This document shows, piece after piece, positions 10,123 through 21,352 of a stretch of 64,000 nt of DNA. Every line of letters starts with the position of its first letter. The stretch's first letter is position 1. This DNA is from Streptomyces camelliae (lineage in GTDB: Bacteria > Actinomycetota > Actinomycetes > Streptomycetales > Streptomycetaceae), in assembly GCF_027625935.1 (NCBI RefSeq), contig NZ_CP115300.1, positions 2,170,001 through 2,234,000 on the forward strand. The letters are read 5' to 3'. Below the pieces are notes generated by a model, which did no database searches, was not told where the DNA came from, and worked only from the letters and a program-made list of their open reading frames with translations. A program made the translations under genes and the position numbers.

Positions 10123-11868
10123 GTGCAGTTCGAGGTGTGGGCACCGCAGGCAGACCGAGTGACGCTCCAGTGCGAGGGCGCCACGCGCGCGTTGGCGCGC
10201 GATCCCGACCGCGCGGGCTGGTGGACCGGGGAGGCGGAGGCGGGCGACGGCGCCCGGTACGGGTTCGCGCTGGACGACGGTCCCGTCCTGCCCGACCCGC
10301 GCTCGCGCCGCCAGCCGGACGGCCCGGACGGGCTGAGCGCGGTCGTGGACCACGGGCGGTACGCGTGGCAGGCACGCTGGCGGGGGCGCGGGCTGCCGGG
10401 GGCGGTGCTCTACGAGCTGCACGTGGGCACGTACACCCCGGAGGGCACCCTGGACGCGGCCGCCGGACGGCTGGAGCACCTGGCCGAACTGGGCGTCACC
10501 CATGTCGAGTTGATGCCGCTGTGCCCGTTCCCGGGGCGGCACGGGTGGGGGTACGAGGGCGTGTCGCTCTGGGCGGTGCACGAGCCGTACGGCGGCCCCG
10601 AGGCGCTGAAGCGGTTCGTGGACCGGGCGCACGAACTCGGTCTCGGGGTGGTACTGGACGTCGTGCACAACCACTTGGGCCCCTCGGGCAACTATCTCCC
10701 TCGGTTCGGGCCGTACTTCACCGACGCGCACCACACGCCGTGGGGCTCGGCGGTGAACCTGGACGCGCCCGGCTCGGACGAGGTGCGCGCGTTCCTGATC
10801 GGCAGCGCGCTGGCGTGGCTGCGGGACTACCGGATCGACGGGCTGCGCCTGGACGCGGTGCACGCGCTGCGCGACACGCGCGCGTACCCGTTCCTGGAGG
10901 AGCTGTCGGCGGCCGTGGACGCGCTCGCCGCGGAGCTGGACCGGCCGCTCACGCTGATCGCCGAGTCCGACCTGAACGACCCGCGGTACATCACCCCGCG
11001 CGCGGAGCACGGGCTCGGACTGCACGCGCAGTGGAACGACGACTTCCACCACGCCCTGCACACCGCGCTGACCGGCGAGGCGCAGGGCTACTACGCGGAC
11101 TTCGCGCGCGACCCGTTCGCCGCGCTCGCCAAGACGCTGACCGGCGGCTTCTTCCACGACGGCACGTACTCCAGCTTCCGGGGCCGGCACCACGGCCGCC
11201 CGCTGGACCGCTCGCGTGTGGCCGCGCACCGCCTGCTCGGCTACGGCCAGACCCACGACCAGGTCGGCAACCGCGCCCAGGGCGACCGGCTCTCCGCCCA
11301 GCTTCCCCCCGGCCTGCTGGCCTGCGCGGCGGCGCTCACGCTGACCTCGCCGTTCACGCCGATGCTGTTCATGGGCGAGGAGTGGGCGGCGGGCACGCCC
11401 TGGCAGTTCTTCACCGACCACACCGATCCGGAGCTGGCCGAGGCGGTACGGCGGGGCAGGCGACGGGAGTTCGCGGCGCACGGCTGGGCCGAGGAGGACG
11501 TACCGGACCCGCAGGACCCGGCGACGCGGGACCGCTCCGTCCTGGACTGGTCGGAACCGCAGCGCGAGCCGCACGCGCGCGTGCTGGCCTGGTACCGCCG
11601 CCTGATCGCGCTCCGGCACGAGCAGCCGGACCTCACCGACCCCGACCTGGCCGACACGAAGGTGGCGTACGACGAGGGGTCCCGCTGGCTCGCCTTCCGA
11701 CGCGGCGACGTACGGGTGGTGGTGAACCTGGGCAAGGAACCGGCGTTCATCCCCCTGGGCACCCGGCCCGCCCTGCTCCTCGCCGCCTGGGACCCGGTCG
11801 ACGCCCCGGACCCGAACGGCCTGCTGGAGCTGCCGGGCGAGTCCTGCGTGGTGCTGTCCCAGCCCTGA
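10123..11868 (+). CDS. treZ: Malto-oligosyltrehalose trehalohydrolase TreZ
   Basis: GH13 enzyme that hydrolyses maltooligosyltrehalose to free trehalose and a shortened maltooligosaccharide, the last step of the TreYZ pathway. 581 residues from GTG 10123 with an AAGGGG ribosome-binding site. The N-terminal beta-sandwich starts QFEVWAPQADRVTL; the catalytic residues are Asp244 in DGLRLDAVHAL, Glu281 in LIAESDLNDPRY and Asp379 in TQHDQ-type motif TH-D-QVGN. The segment FMGEEWAAGTPWQFFTDH is diagnostic of TreZ. It stands alone, convergent with the phosphotransferase gene downstream, rather than next to treY. Confidence 0.96.
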   Translation: MQFEVWAPQADRVTLQCEGATRALARDPDRAGWWTGEAEAGDGARYGFALDDGPVLPDPRSRRQPDGPDGLSAVVDHGRYAWQARWRGRGLPGAVLYELHVGTYTPEGTLDAAAGRLEHLAELGVTHVELMPLCPFPGRHGWGYEGVSLWAVHEPYGGPEALKRFVDRAHELGLGVVLDVVHNHLGPSGNYLPRFGPYFTDAHHTPWGSAVNLDAPGSDEVRAFLIGSALAWLRDYRIDGLRLDAVHALRDTRAYPFLEELSAAVDALAAELDRPLTLIAESDLNDPRYITPRAEHGLGLHAQWNDDFHHALHTALTGEAQGYYADFARDPFAALAKTLTGGFFHDGTYSSFRGRHHGRPLDRSRVAAHRLLGYGQTHDQVGNRAQGDRLSAQLPPGLLACAAALTLTSPFTPMLFMGEEWAAGTPWQFFTDHTDPELAEAVRRGRRREFAAHGWAEEDVPDPQDPATRDRSVLDWSEPQREPHARVLAWYRRLIALRHEQPDLTDPDLADTKVAYDEGSRWLAFRRGDVRVVVNLGKEPAFIPLGTRPALLLAAWDPVDAPDPNGLLELPGESCVVLSQP

Positions 11869-11900
11869 GCCCAGGGGGTCCCGCCCCGCCGTACGGCGGT

Positions 11901-12848
11901 CTAGGCGTCCGGATCGCCTTCTTTCAGGTCCGTCACCCGTTCCAGGAGGATGGGTTCCCAGGCGCGGCGCAGTTGGGTGCGCAGGAGGGGCAGGGGGCTG
12001 TCGTCGCGGCCATCGAGGCGGTCGGTGAGGCGGATGACCGTGTCGCAGCGGGCCAGCCACAGGCCGCGCAGGCAAGGGCGGGCGCCGTAGCCGGCGAGGG
12101 TGGCCGCGCGGACCGCCGCGCCGGAGCCGACGGCGAGGACGAGCCCGGCGATGTCCTCGGCGGGGTCGGCGACGGCCGCGTCGGTCCAGTCGAGGACGCC
12201 GCGCACCCTGCCGTCGGCGCTGACCACCAGATGCTCGCCCTTGAGGTCGTGGTGGACGAGCACGGCGCTGCCGGGCTGGGCCGCGAGCTGGGCCGCGCCG
12301 GGCGGGGTGAGCTGGTGCAGGCGCGTGGGGTCGAACTCGTCGGCGGCGGCGAGGCGTTCGGCCGCGTGCACGGCCATGCGGCGCAGCGCCTCCAGGGAAC
12401 GCGGGGCGAGCCGCGGCACCCCGAGCGTCTCGGCCTGCCGTACGGGCACCGTGCGCAGCCCGGTGAGCAGCCCGGCCAGGTCGGCCTCGCCGACGGCCGA
12501 GACGTCGTGCTCCTCCGCGGTGCCGCCGGGAATCAGGGTGTCCAGCGTGTAGGTGAGGCCCGGCGCCCACTCGCCGTGCGCCACGCCGGCCGGGACGGCG
12601 ACGGGGAGATGGGGCCGCACCAGGTCGCGCAGGCGCAGCTCACGGCGCTGGCGCACGGCGGCCTCGCGGTCGGGGGCGAGCCGCAGCACATGGCGGGTGC
12701 CGACCCACCACGTGGAGTGCTCGCCGCCCTCCGTGACGGGCCGGACGTCCGGTCCCGCGCCGCCTGCGGTACCGGCCGCGCTCTCCTTGAGGAGCGAGCG
12801 GACCAGTCGGCGGACGGTGTCCGCGGTGGGTGTCGGTGCCTGGGTCAT
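11901..12848 (-). CDS. Aminoglycoside phosphotransferase-family (APH-like) kinase
   Basis: 315 residues with the protein-kinase-like APH fold. The catalytic loop HHDLKGEHLVVSADG (Brenner-type HxDxxxxN with Glu-His in place of the usual G-N) and the metal-binding GVLDWTDAAVADPAEDIAGL motif are clear. This family phosphorylates small molecules such as aminoglycosides, macrolides, choline or sugars; nothing here allows a substrate to be named, and resistance should not be assumed. It is convergent with treZ and lies upstream of the M24 peptidase on the same strand with a 54-bp gap, so co-transcription (peptidase then kinase) is likely. Confidence 0.88.
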   Translation of the reverse strand: MTQAPTPTADTVRRLVRSLLKESAAGTAGGAGPDVRPVTEGGEHSTWWVGTRHVLRLAPDREAAVRQRRELRLRDLVRPHLPVAVPAGVAHGEWAPGLTYTLDTLIPGGTAEEHDVSAVGEADLAGLLTGLRTVPVRQAETLGVPRLAPRSLEALRRMAVHAAERLAAADEFDPTRLHQLTPPGAAQLAAQPGSAVLVHHDLKGEHLVVSADGRVRGVLDWTDAAVADPAEDIAGLVLAVGSGAAVRAATLAGYGARPCLRGLWLARCDTVIRLTDRLDGRDDSPLPLLRTQLRRAWEPILLERVTDLKEGDPDA

Positions 12849-12902
12849 GGATCGCGCCGTTGCCGTTCGGGGATGGGGTCGCGAGGGATCTCCCTGGGCC
12901 GG

Positions 12903-14030
12903 TCAGCCCACGACGACCAGCTCGCGGGTGGTGTTGTTGAAACGACGGCCGCCCTCCTCGGTCACCGTGACGATGTCCTCGATGCGCACACCGAAACGGC
13001 CGGGCAGGTAGATGCCTGGCTCGACGGAGAAGCACATGCCGGGCACCAGGGGCTGTTCCTCGCCCTCGATCATGTACGGCGGCTCGTGCGTGGTGACGCC
13101 GATGCCGTGCCCGGTGCGGTGGATGAAGTACTCGCCGTACCCGGCGTCGCTGATCACCGCGCGGGCGGCCCGGTCGACCTCCTGGCAGGCCACGCCCGGC
13201 CGCACGGCCCGGTAGCCCGCCTCCTGGGCCTCGCGCACGATGTCGTGCACCCGGCGTTCCTCCTTGCTCGGCTCGCCCACGTGGACCGTGCGGGTGGTGT
13301 CGGAGCCGTAGCCGTCCTTCAGGCCGCCGAAGTCCAGGACGACCATGTCGCCGTCCTGGATGACGCGGTCGCCGACCTCGTGGTGCGGGTTGGCGCCGTT
13401 GGGTCCGGAGCCGACGATGGTGAAGTCGACCTGCGAGTGGCCGAAGCGGCGCAGCAGGTCCGCGAGGTCGTGGCCGACGTCGGACTCGCGGCGGCCGGCG
13501 AAGGGAACCTTCCGGATCTCCTCGAACGTTGCGTCGGCAGCGGCTCCGGCCGCCGCGAGGAGTTCGAGTTCGGCCGCGTCCTTGACGGCGCGCAGCATGG
13601 GGAGGGCGTCGGTGAGCGAGGCGTACGAGGTGTCGGGCAGGGTCCGCTGGAGACCGAGCAGATGCATCGCCCAGGTGTTGTCGCTGATGCCGAACCGGCC
13701 GTGGCCGTCGAGGAGGGCGGCGGTGACGGCGTAAGGATCCTTGCCGTCGGTCCAGTCGCGCAGGGTGAGCGCGGTCGCCCCGGCCGCGTGCTCGGCGTCC
13801 GGCGCCTCCAGGGTGGGTACGACGAGCACGGGGTCCTGGCCGGGGGTGAGGACCAGCACGGTGAGCCGTTCGGTGACGGCGGTGGGCGTGTAGCCGGTGA
13901 GCCAGACCATGTCGGGTCCCGGCGCCACGAGCAGCCCCGCGAGACCGGCGTCGGCGGCGGAGCGCGCGGCGCGCTCCATCCGGGCCCGGTAGTCGTCGGC
14001 GGTGAAGGGCGGGGTCGTGCTACCGGTCAT
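12903..14030 (-). CDS. M24-family Xaa-Pro aminopeptidase/dipeptidase
   Basis: 375-residue pita-bread metallopeptidase. An N-terminal creatinase-like domain (residues ~15-150) is followed by the catalytic domain with all five metal ligands: Asp in MVVLDFGG, Asp in GYGSDTTRT, His in HRTGHGIG, Glu in FSVEPGIY and Glu in VRIEDIV. This set fits PepP/PepQ-type enzymes that release residues N-terminal to proline in the cytoplasm. The ATG at 14030 is preceded by GGAGG, which supports the start. Probably first gene of a two-gene unit with the APH-like kinase. Confidence 0.93.
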   Translation of the reverse strand: MTGSTTPPFTADDYRARMERAARSAADAGLAGLLVAPGPDMVWLTGYTPTAVTERLTVLVLTPGQDPVLVVPTLEAPDAEHAAGATALTLRDWTDGKDPYAVTAALLDGHGRFGISDNTWAMHLLGLQRTLPDTSYASLTDALPMLRAVKDAAELELLAAAGAAADATFEEIRKVPFAGRRESDVGHDLADLLRRFGHSQVDFTIVGSGPNGANPHHEVGDRVIQDGDMVVLDFGGLKDGYGSDTTRTVHVGEPSKEERRVHDIVREAQEAGYRAVRPGVACQEVDRAARAVISDAGYGEYFIHRTGHGIGVTTHEPPYMIEGEEQPLVPGMCFSVEPGIYLPGRFGVRIEDIVTVTEEGGRRFNNTTRELVVVG

Positions 14031-14284
14031 CCGGTCCTCCGGGCGCGGGTGAGGGTACGGGGCGATGGCGTCTCGTGCAGCATCCTGCCCGGCCGACCGG
14101 GGTCACGCGAGCCGGTCGCCGGTGCGCTCGCCGACACGATCGCCCGTGCGCCCCGCGGGGCGCGGTCGCGGGAGAAAGGGCTCGGCATGGGGCCATCATG
14201 GCGCGCGGGACGGACAGCGACCAGTGGGTTTCCCGGGGCGACCGGAGGGGGGCCGGGGTGACCGAGGAAGTGCCCGGGGCGACT

Positions 14285-14500
14285 GAGGGAGGCGTCCCGG
14301 GGCGGCACTAGGGGGTGTCACGGGGTGACCGGTGCGGGCTTCCCTGCGTGACCGACGTGAGGTTCCCGGGGTGACCGGCGGGGTGGGCCGCGGTGGGTGC
14401 CCGGGGTGACCGAGGGAGGCGTCCCGGGGCGGCACAAGGGGGTGTCACGGGGTGACCGGTGCGGGCTTCCCTGCGTGACCGATGTGAGCTTCCCGGGGTG
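14285..14500. repeat. Tandem duplication, 127-bp period, in a GGGGTGACC-rich spacer
   Basis: Units 14285-14373 and 14412-14500 (89 bp each, only a few differences) are offset by exactly 127 bp. Within and around them, from about 14229, a shorter motif of the type CCCGGGGTGACCG recurs many times. The whole 14031-14554 spacer lies downstream of the PDZ gene and upstream of the peptidase gene (both on minus). Frames are open here only because of composition; no protein family is recognisable, so I treat the spacer as repetitive non-coding DNA. Confidence 0.75.
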
Positions 14501-14554
14501 CCCGTTGTGGGATGCCGTGGCGGCCGACGCGTACGGGCCGACCGCGGACCGCGT

Positions 14555-15124
14555 TCAGGTCACCACGCCCGGTACGGCCGTCAACTGCTGGTAGCCCCCG
14601 CCGCGGTGACGGACGGTGAGGAGCACCTCCTCGCCGGGGCGGGCGTGGGCGACGGCTCGGGCGAGGTCGGCGGCACTGTCCACGCGCACGGGGCCGAACT
14701 GGAGCAGGACGTCGCCGCGGACCAGGCCGGCCGCGTAGCCGGGTCCGGGCACGTGCACGCCCACGACCAGCGCGCCCGCCTTCTCGGCGTCCACGGCCTC
14801 CACGCCCAGAGTGGCACCGGCCGGGCCCGCGGCGGAGCTCGGAGTGGCGGCCGGGGCGGGCGTCGCCGAGGGGGCGGACGGCGTGGTCAGGTGCCGCAGT
14901 TCGGCGAGCTTGCTCATGCCGATCACCGTGGCACCGACCGTCCCGATGCCGACGCCGGACAGCACCAGCAGGGTGCCGGCGCACAGGCCGAACAGCAGGG
15001 TCCGCAGCCGCCGCCCGCGCCGGCGCGCGGCGTGCGGGCGGTGAGCAGTGCCGGTGCCGGTGCCGGTGCCGTCCCGAGGGTCCTGGCCCGGCATCGGCTT
15101 GGGCCGCAACGCAGTCTGTTCCAT
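14555..15124 (-). CDS. Membrane-anchored PDZ domain protein
   Basis: 189 residues from the ATG at 15124, which has a GGAGGCGAG ribosome-binding site. A basic cytoplasmic tail (~45 residues) is followed by one transmembrane helix (LLFGLCAGTLLVLSGVGIGT, about residues 45-66), an Ala/Pro/Thr-rich linker, and a C-terminal PDZ domain (ATLGVEAVDAEKAGALVVGV ... GYAAGLVRGDVLLQFG). The domain architecture resembles the PDZ half of HtrA-type proteins but no protease domain is present, so it may be an extracytoplasmic scaffold or substrate-binding protein. No operon partner is obvious. Confidence 0.85.
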   Translation of the reverse strand: MEQTALRPKPMPGQDPRDGTGTGTGTAHRPHAARRRGRRLRTLLFGLCAGTLLVLSGVGIGTVGATVIGMSKLAELRHLTTPSAPSATPAPAATPSSAAGPAGATLGVEAVDAEKAGALVVGVHVPGPGYAAGLVRGDVLLQFGPVRVDSAADLARAVAHARPGEEVLLTVRHRGGGYQQLTAVPGVVT

Positions 15125-15328
15125 GATTCGCTCGCCTCCGGCTGGTGCTCTACCCGGGGCGCCGGGCGGCGACGAGACACGAACGAGTGAGACTGCGCAG
15201 GGGGCATCGCGGGGTAGCCATTGCGCCCCGGCCACCGCGGCCCGGCGCACCCCCGCCCCGCCATCGCCCCAGGCTCACCCCGTGACCCCGTCGAGGCTCC
15301 CCCGCTCCCGTCGAGGCTCCCCCACACC

Positions 15329-15504
15329 CGCCGCCACTCCCCCTCCGAGGCGGCGCCCCACCGCACTGCCGAGAGGCTCACCGCTCCCCCGGAGGCCCGC
15401 TGACCGCCCGCCCACCAGCCCCCTATACCTCCGCCGCCACTCCCCCTCCGAGGCGGCACCCCACCGCACTGCCGAGAGGCTCACCGCTCCCCCGGAGGCC
15501 CGCT
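15329..15504. repeat. Tandem duplication of the LysR gene 3' end, 103-bp period
   Basis: Units 15329-15401 and 15432-15504 (73 bp) differ at one visible base. The right unit includes the last codons and stop of the LysR gene (minus strand, stop 15481-15483); the left unit is an out-of-gene copy lying downstream. A smaller direct repeat CCCGTCGAGGCTCCCCC occurs twice just to the left (about 15286-15322). The remainder of the 15125-15480 spacer shows nothing else. Confidence 0.75.
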
Positions 15505-16380
15505 CGAAACCCCCTCGCCCCCGCCCACCAGCCTCCGTACGAGCTCCGCCGCCGCCGGCCCCGGGGCACCGCCGTGGAGGAGTTCCGTGCGGTGTACGAG
15601 GCGGGGTGCGGTGAGGGGGACGGCGGTCGTGCCGGGGACGGCGATGGCGGCCGAGCGGGGCAGCAGGACGAGGCCGTGGCCGGCGGCCGCGAGGGCGGTC
15701 ACGGTGTGCAGGTCGGTGCCCTCGTAGCGCAGCGCGGAGCGGAGGGCGCCGCCGCCGTTCGCGGCGCGCAGGGCGGCGAGCGGGAGCGCCGCGTCGGGCG
15801 CGTCGAGCCAGCGGGCGTCGGCGAGGTCGCCGAGGCGCAGGCCGGCCCGGCCGGCGAGGGGGTGCCCGGTGGGCAGCAGGACGCTGACGGGTTCCTCGGC
15901 GACGCCGTGCGTGGTCAGCGGGGCCACGTCGGGCAGCCGCAGCGGATCGCTCGGCGCGGCCGGCCCGTCGACGAGGCCGAGGTCGGCGGTGCCCGTGGCG
16001 ACGGCGGCCGGGATCTCCGCGCGGGCGAGGACACGCACCGTGACCCCGGCCGGCGGAAGCGCGGCGAGGACGGCCGGACCGAGCCCGGTCGGGGTGGTGG
16101 CGAGGGTCAGGCCGTGCTGCGGTGCGGCGGCCATCCGGGCGACGTCGGCCCGGGCCGCGTCCAGCCGCAGCAGCAGCGGGCCCGCGTGTTCCAGGAGCCG
16201 TTCGCCGGCCGTGGTGGGCGTGACGGGCCGTCGGGTCAACAGGGGCGCGCCCAGGTCCTGTTCGAGCGCGGCGATGTGCTGGGAGACGGCGGACTGGGTG
16301 TAGCCCAGCTCGCGGGCGGCCTCCGAGAAGGAGGCGAGGCGCGCCACGGTGACGAACGTGCGCAGCAGATGCGGGTCCAT
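15481..16380 (-). CDS. LysR-type transcriptional regulator
   Basis: 299 residues from the ATG at 16380 (MDPHLLRTFVTVARLASFSE); an upstream ATG would add nine atypical residues. The N-terminal winged helix-turn-helix (ARELGYTQSAVSQHIAALEQ) is typical, followed by an effector-binding domain of about 210 residues. It is divergent from the amidotransferase gene at 16464 with an 83-bp gap, the classical arrangement for a LysR regulator controlling its neighbour and itself. Effector unknown. Its 3' end has been tandemly duplicated. Confidence 0.92.
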   Translation of the reverse strand: MDPHLLRTFVTVARLASFSEAARELGYTQSAVSQHIAALEQDLGAPLLTRRPVTPTTAGERLLEHAGPLLLRLDAARADVARMAAAPQHGLTLATTPTGLGPAVLAALPPAGVTVRVLARAEIPAAVATGTADLGLVDGPAAPSDPLRLPDVAPLTTHGVAEEPVSVLLPTGHPLAGRAGLRLGDLADARWLDAPDAALPLAALRAANGGGALRSALRYEGTDLHTVTALAAAGHGLVLLPRSAAIAVPGTTAVPLTAPRLVHRTELLHGGAPGPAAAELVRRLVGGGEGVSSGPPGER

Positions 16381-16463
16381 GGGCCCAGCATCCCACTCCA
16401 TCAGCATCGCTTATCGAGCGACCAGGAATCATCGTTGGACGTGAACGACCGTGCGCGCGAAAA

Positions 16464-17195
16464 ATGACGTTCATGGACAACACAGCCACCATCGCCCTCG
16501 TCGGCGACCGCTCCCCCAACGTCGTCTCGCACACCCGCGTCCCCCTCCTGCTGGAGGCGCTCGCCGAGCGCGACCGGCTGGTGCTGGACGCGTACTGGAT
16601 CCCCTCCCAGGACGCGGAGGCCGAGGGGGCGGTCCGGGGGTTCGACGCCGTGTGGGTGCTGCCGGGCAGCCCGTACCGCAGCGAGGCGGGCGTGCTCGCC
16701 GCCGTGTGCACCGCACGTGAGGAGGGCATCCCGTTCCTGGGCACGTGCGGCGGCTTCCAGCACGCGCTGCTGGAGTACGCGCGGAACGTGTGCGGGCTGA
16801 CCGGCGTGGCGCACGCCGAGAACGACCCGGACGCCGTGGATCCGCTCATCGAGCCGCTGGCCTGCTCGCTGGTGGGGCACGAGGCGGCGGTGACGATCGA
16901 GCCGGGCACACTGGCGGAGTCGGTGATCGGCGCCGGGCACACGGTCGAGCGGTATTTCTGCGGCTACGGCCCCACCCGCCACCTCGACACGCTGACCGCC
17001 CACGGCCTGAGGTTCTCCGGGTACGACGAGGACGGTCACGTACGGGTCGCCGAACTGCCCGGCCACCCCTTCTTCCTGGCGTCCCTGTTCCAGCCGGAGC
17101 TGGCCGGCGACGGCTCGCGCCCGCACCCGATGATCCGCGCGCTGGCCCGGGCCGCGGTCGAGCACGCGGCGGCCGAACGCAGCCGGCCGGTCTGA
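16464..17195 (+). CDS. CTP-synthase C-terminal-like glutamine amidotransferase homologue
   Basis: 243 residues similar to the class I glutaminase domain of CTP synthase without the synthetase domain. The nucleophile elbow PFLGTCGGFQHALLEY is intact (Cys in GTCGGFQ). The position of the second catalytic motif, normally FHPEF, reads LFQPEL, so the catalytic His is replaced by Gln; activity as a glutaminase is therefore doubtful. This substitution may be common in the stand-alone group. Two in-frame ATGs (16464, 16473) are possible starts. Probably controlled by the divergent LysR regulator. Confidence 0.82.
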   Translation: MTFMDNTATIALVGDRSPNVVSHTRVPLLLEALAERDRLVLDAYWIPSQDAEAEGAVRGFDAVWVLPGSPYRSEAGVLAAVCTAREEGIPFLGTCGGFQHALLEYARNVCGLTGVAHAENDPDAVDPLIEPLACSLVGHEAAVTIEPGTLAESVIGAGHTVERYFCGYGPTRHLDTLTAHGLRFSGYDEDGHVRVAELPGHPFFLASLFQPELAGDGSRPHPMIRALARAAVEHAAAERSRPV

Positions 17196-17260
17196 CGCGC
17201 ACCGTCCGCCGGCCGCGCCCGATCTCCCCGAAGGCGCACCGAAGTTCCCGCAATGCCCGG

Positions 17261-20433
<3,173 letters not shown>

Positions 20434-20551
20434 GCGGTCGCCTCTCCTCGGGTCCGGAACCGTCACTGTCGTACGGCAACAGCGGCGCGCCCACCCGTAT
20501 GCCCGCGTGCGCACCCTTGCCGTGCCCTCGCGCGCGGGAGACGGTAGGCGC

Positions 20552-21352
20552 ATGACCTCCTTCGTGCTGCCCCATGAGGTGCACGGCGACGGCGCCCACC
20601 AGGTGTTCGCCGTGCACGGCTGGTTCGCCGACCGGTCCGCCTACGCCGCCGTCCTGCCGGACCTCGACCGGTCCGCCTTCACCTACGCGCTGGTGGACCT
20701 GCGCGGCTACGGCGAGGCCCGGGACGCGGCCAGCCCGTACACGACGGCCGAGGCGGCCTCGGATCTGCTGGCACTGGCCGAACGGCTGGGCTGGGAGCGG
20801 TTCTCGGTGCTCGGGCACTCCATGGGCGGCGCGGTGGCACAGCGGCTGGCGGCCCTCGCTCCGGACCGGCTGCGCCGGATCGTCGGTGTCTCCCCGGTGC
20901 CCGCCTCGGGGCTGCCGCTGGCCGGTGAGCAGGCCGCGCTGTTCACGGACGCGGCGGAGCAGCCGGCGAACCGGCGGGCGATCATCGACGTCACCACCGG
21001 GGGCCTGCGCCCGGCCGCCTGGCTGGACCGGATGGTCGCCCGCTCGCTGGAGCGCAGTGACGCGAAGGCGTTCCGGGCCTGGCTGGACTCCTGGGCGGGC
21101 GAGGACTTCCACGCCGACGTCGAGGGCTGCGCGGTGCCCGCCCTCGCGGTGGCCGGCGAACTGGACCCTGCGCTGTCGCCCGCGGTCATGCGGCAGACCT
21201 GGATGTCCTGGTTCCCGCGCGCCGAACTCGTCACGCTGCCCGGTGCGGGGCACTACGCCATGGACGAGACGCCGCTCGAACTGATCCGTGCCGTCGAGGA
21301 CTTCCTGCGGGCGGACACCGAAGTCCCGGGAGAGACAAGGGAGTCGGCGTGA
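20552..21352 (+). CDS. Alpha/beta-fold hydrolase
   Basis: 266 residues. The nucleophile elbow GHSMGG (Ser), an oxyanion-hole region FAVHGWFADRSAY, an acidic residue in ELDPALSP and a catalytic His in GAGHYAMDE make up a complete alpha/beta hydrolase triad. Cytoplasmic esterase- or lipase-like. Its stop codon overlaps the P450 start (GTGA, 21349-21352), so the two are translationally coupled and probably act on related substrates. The frame is open upstream to 19979, but that part is antisense to the LLM gene. Confidence 0.9.
   Translation: MTSFVLPHEVHGDGAHQVFAVHGWFADRSAYAAVLPDLDRSAFTYALVDLRGYGEARDAASPYTTAEAASDLLALAERLGWERFSVLGHSMGGAVAQRLAALAPDRLRRIVGVSPVPASGLPLAGEQAALFTDAAEQPANRRAIIDVTTGGLRPAAWLDRMVARSLERSDAKAFRAWLDSWAGEDFHADVEGCAVPALAVAGELDPALSPAVMRQTWMSWFPRAELVTLPGAGHYAMDETPLELIRAVEDFLRADTEVPGETRESA

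Noticed and set aside
10093..12570. 825-codon minus-strand frame opposite treZ
   Set aside because: Shadow of treZ and part of the APH-like gene; composition-driven.
11901..12848. Antibiotic-resistance aminoglycoside phosphotransferase
   Set aside because: APH fold is clear, but the catalytic loop is atypical and substrates in this superfamily vary; resistance not claimed.
9879..14261. 1460-codon plus-strand frame
   Set aside because: Runs through treZ in another frame and antisense to two clear minus-strand genes; Arg/Gly/Ala-rich without motifs.
14031..14554. Several short open frames between the M24 and PDZ genes
   Set aside because: Repetitive Pro/Arg/Gly translations from a GGGGTGACC-rich spacer; no ribosome-binding sites or families.
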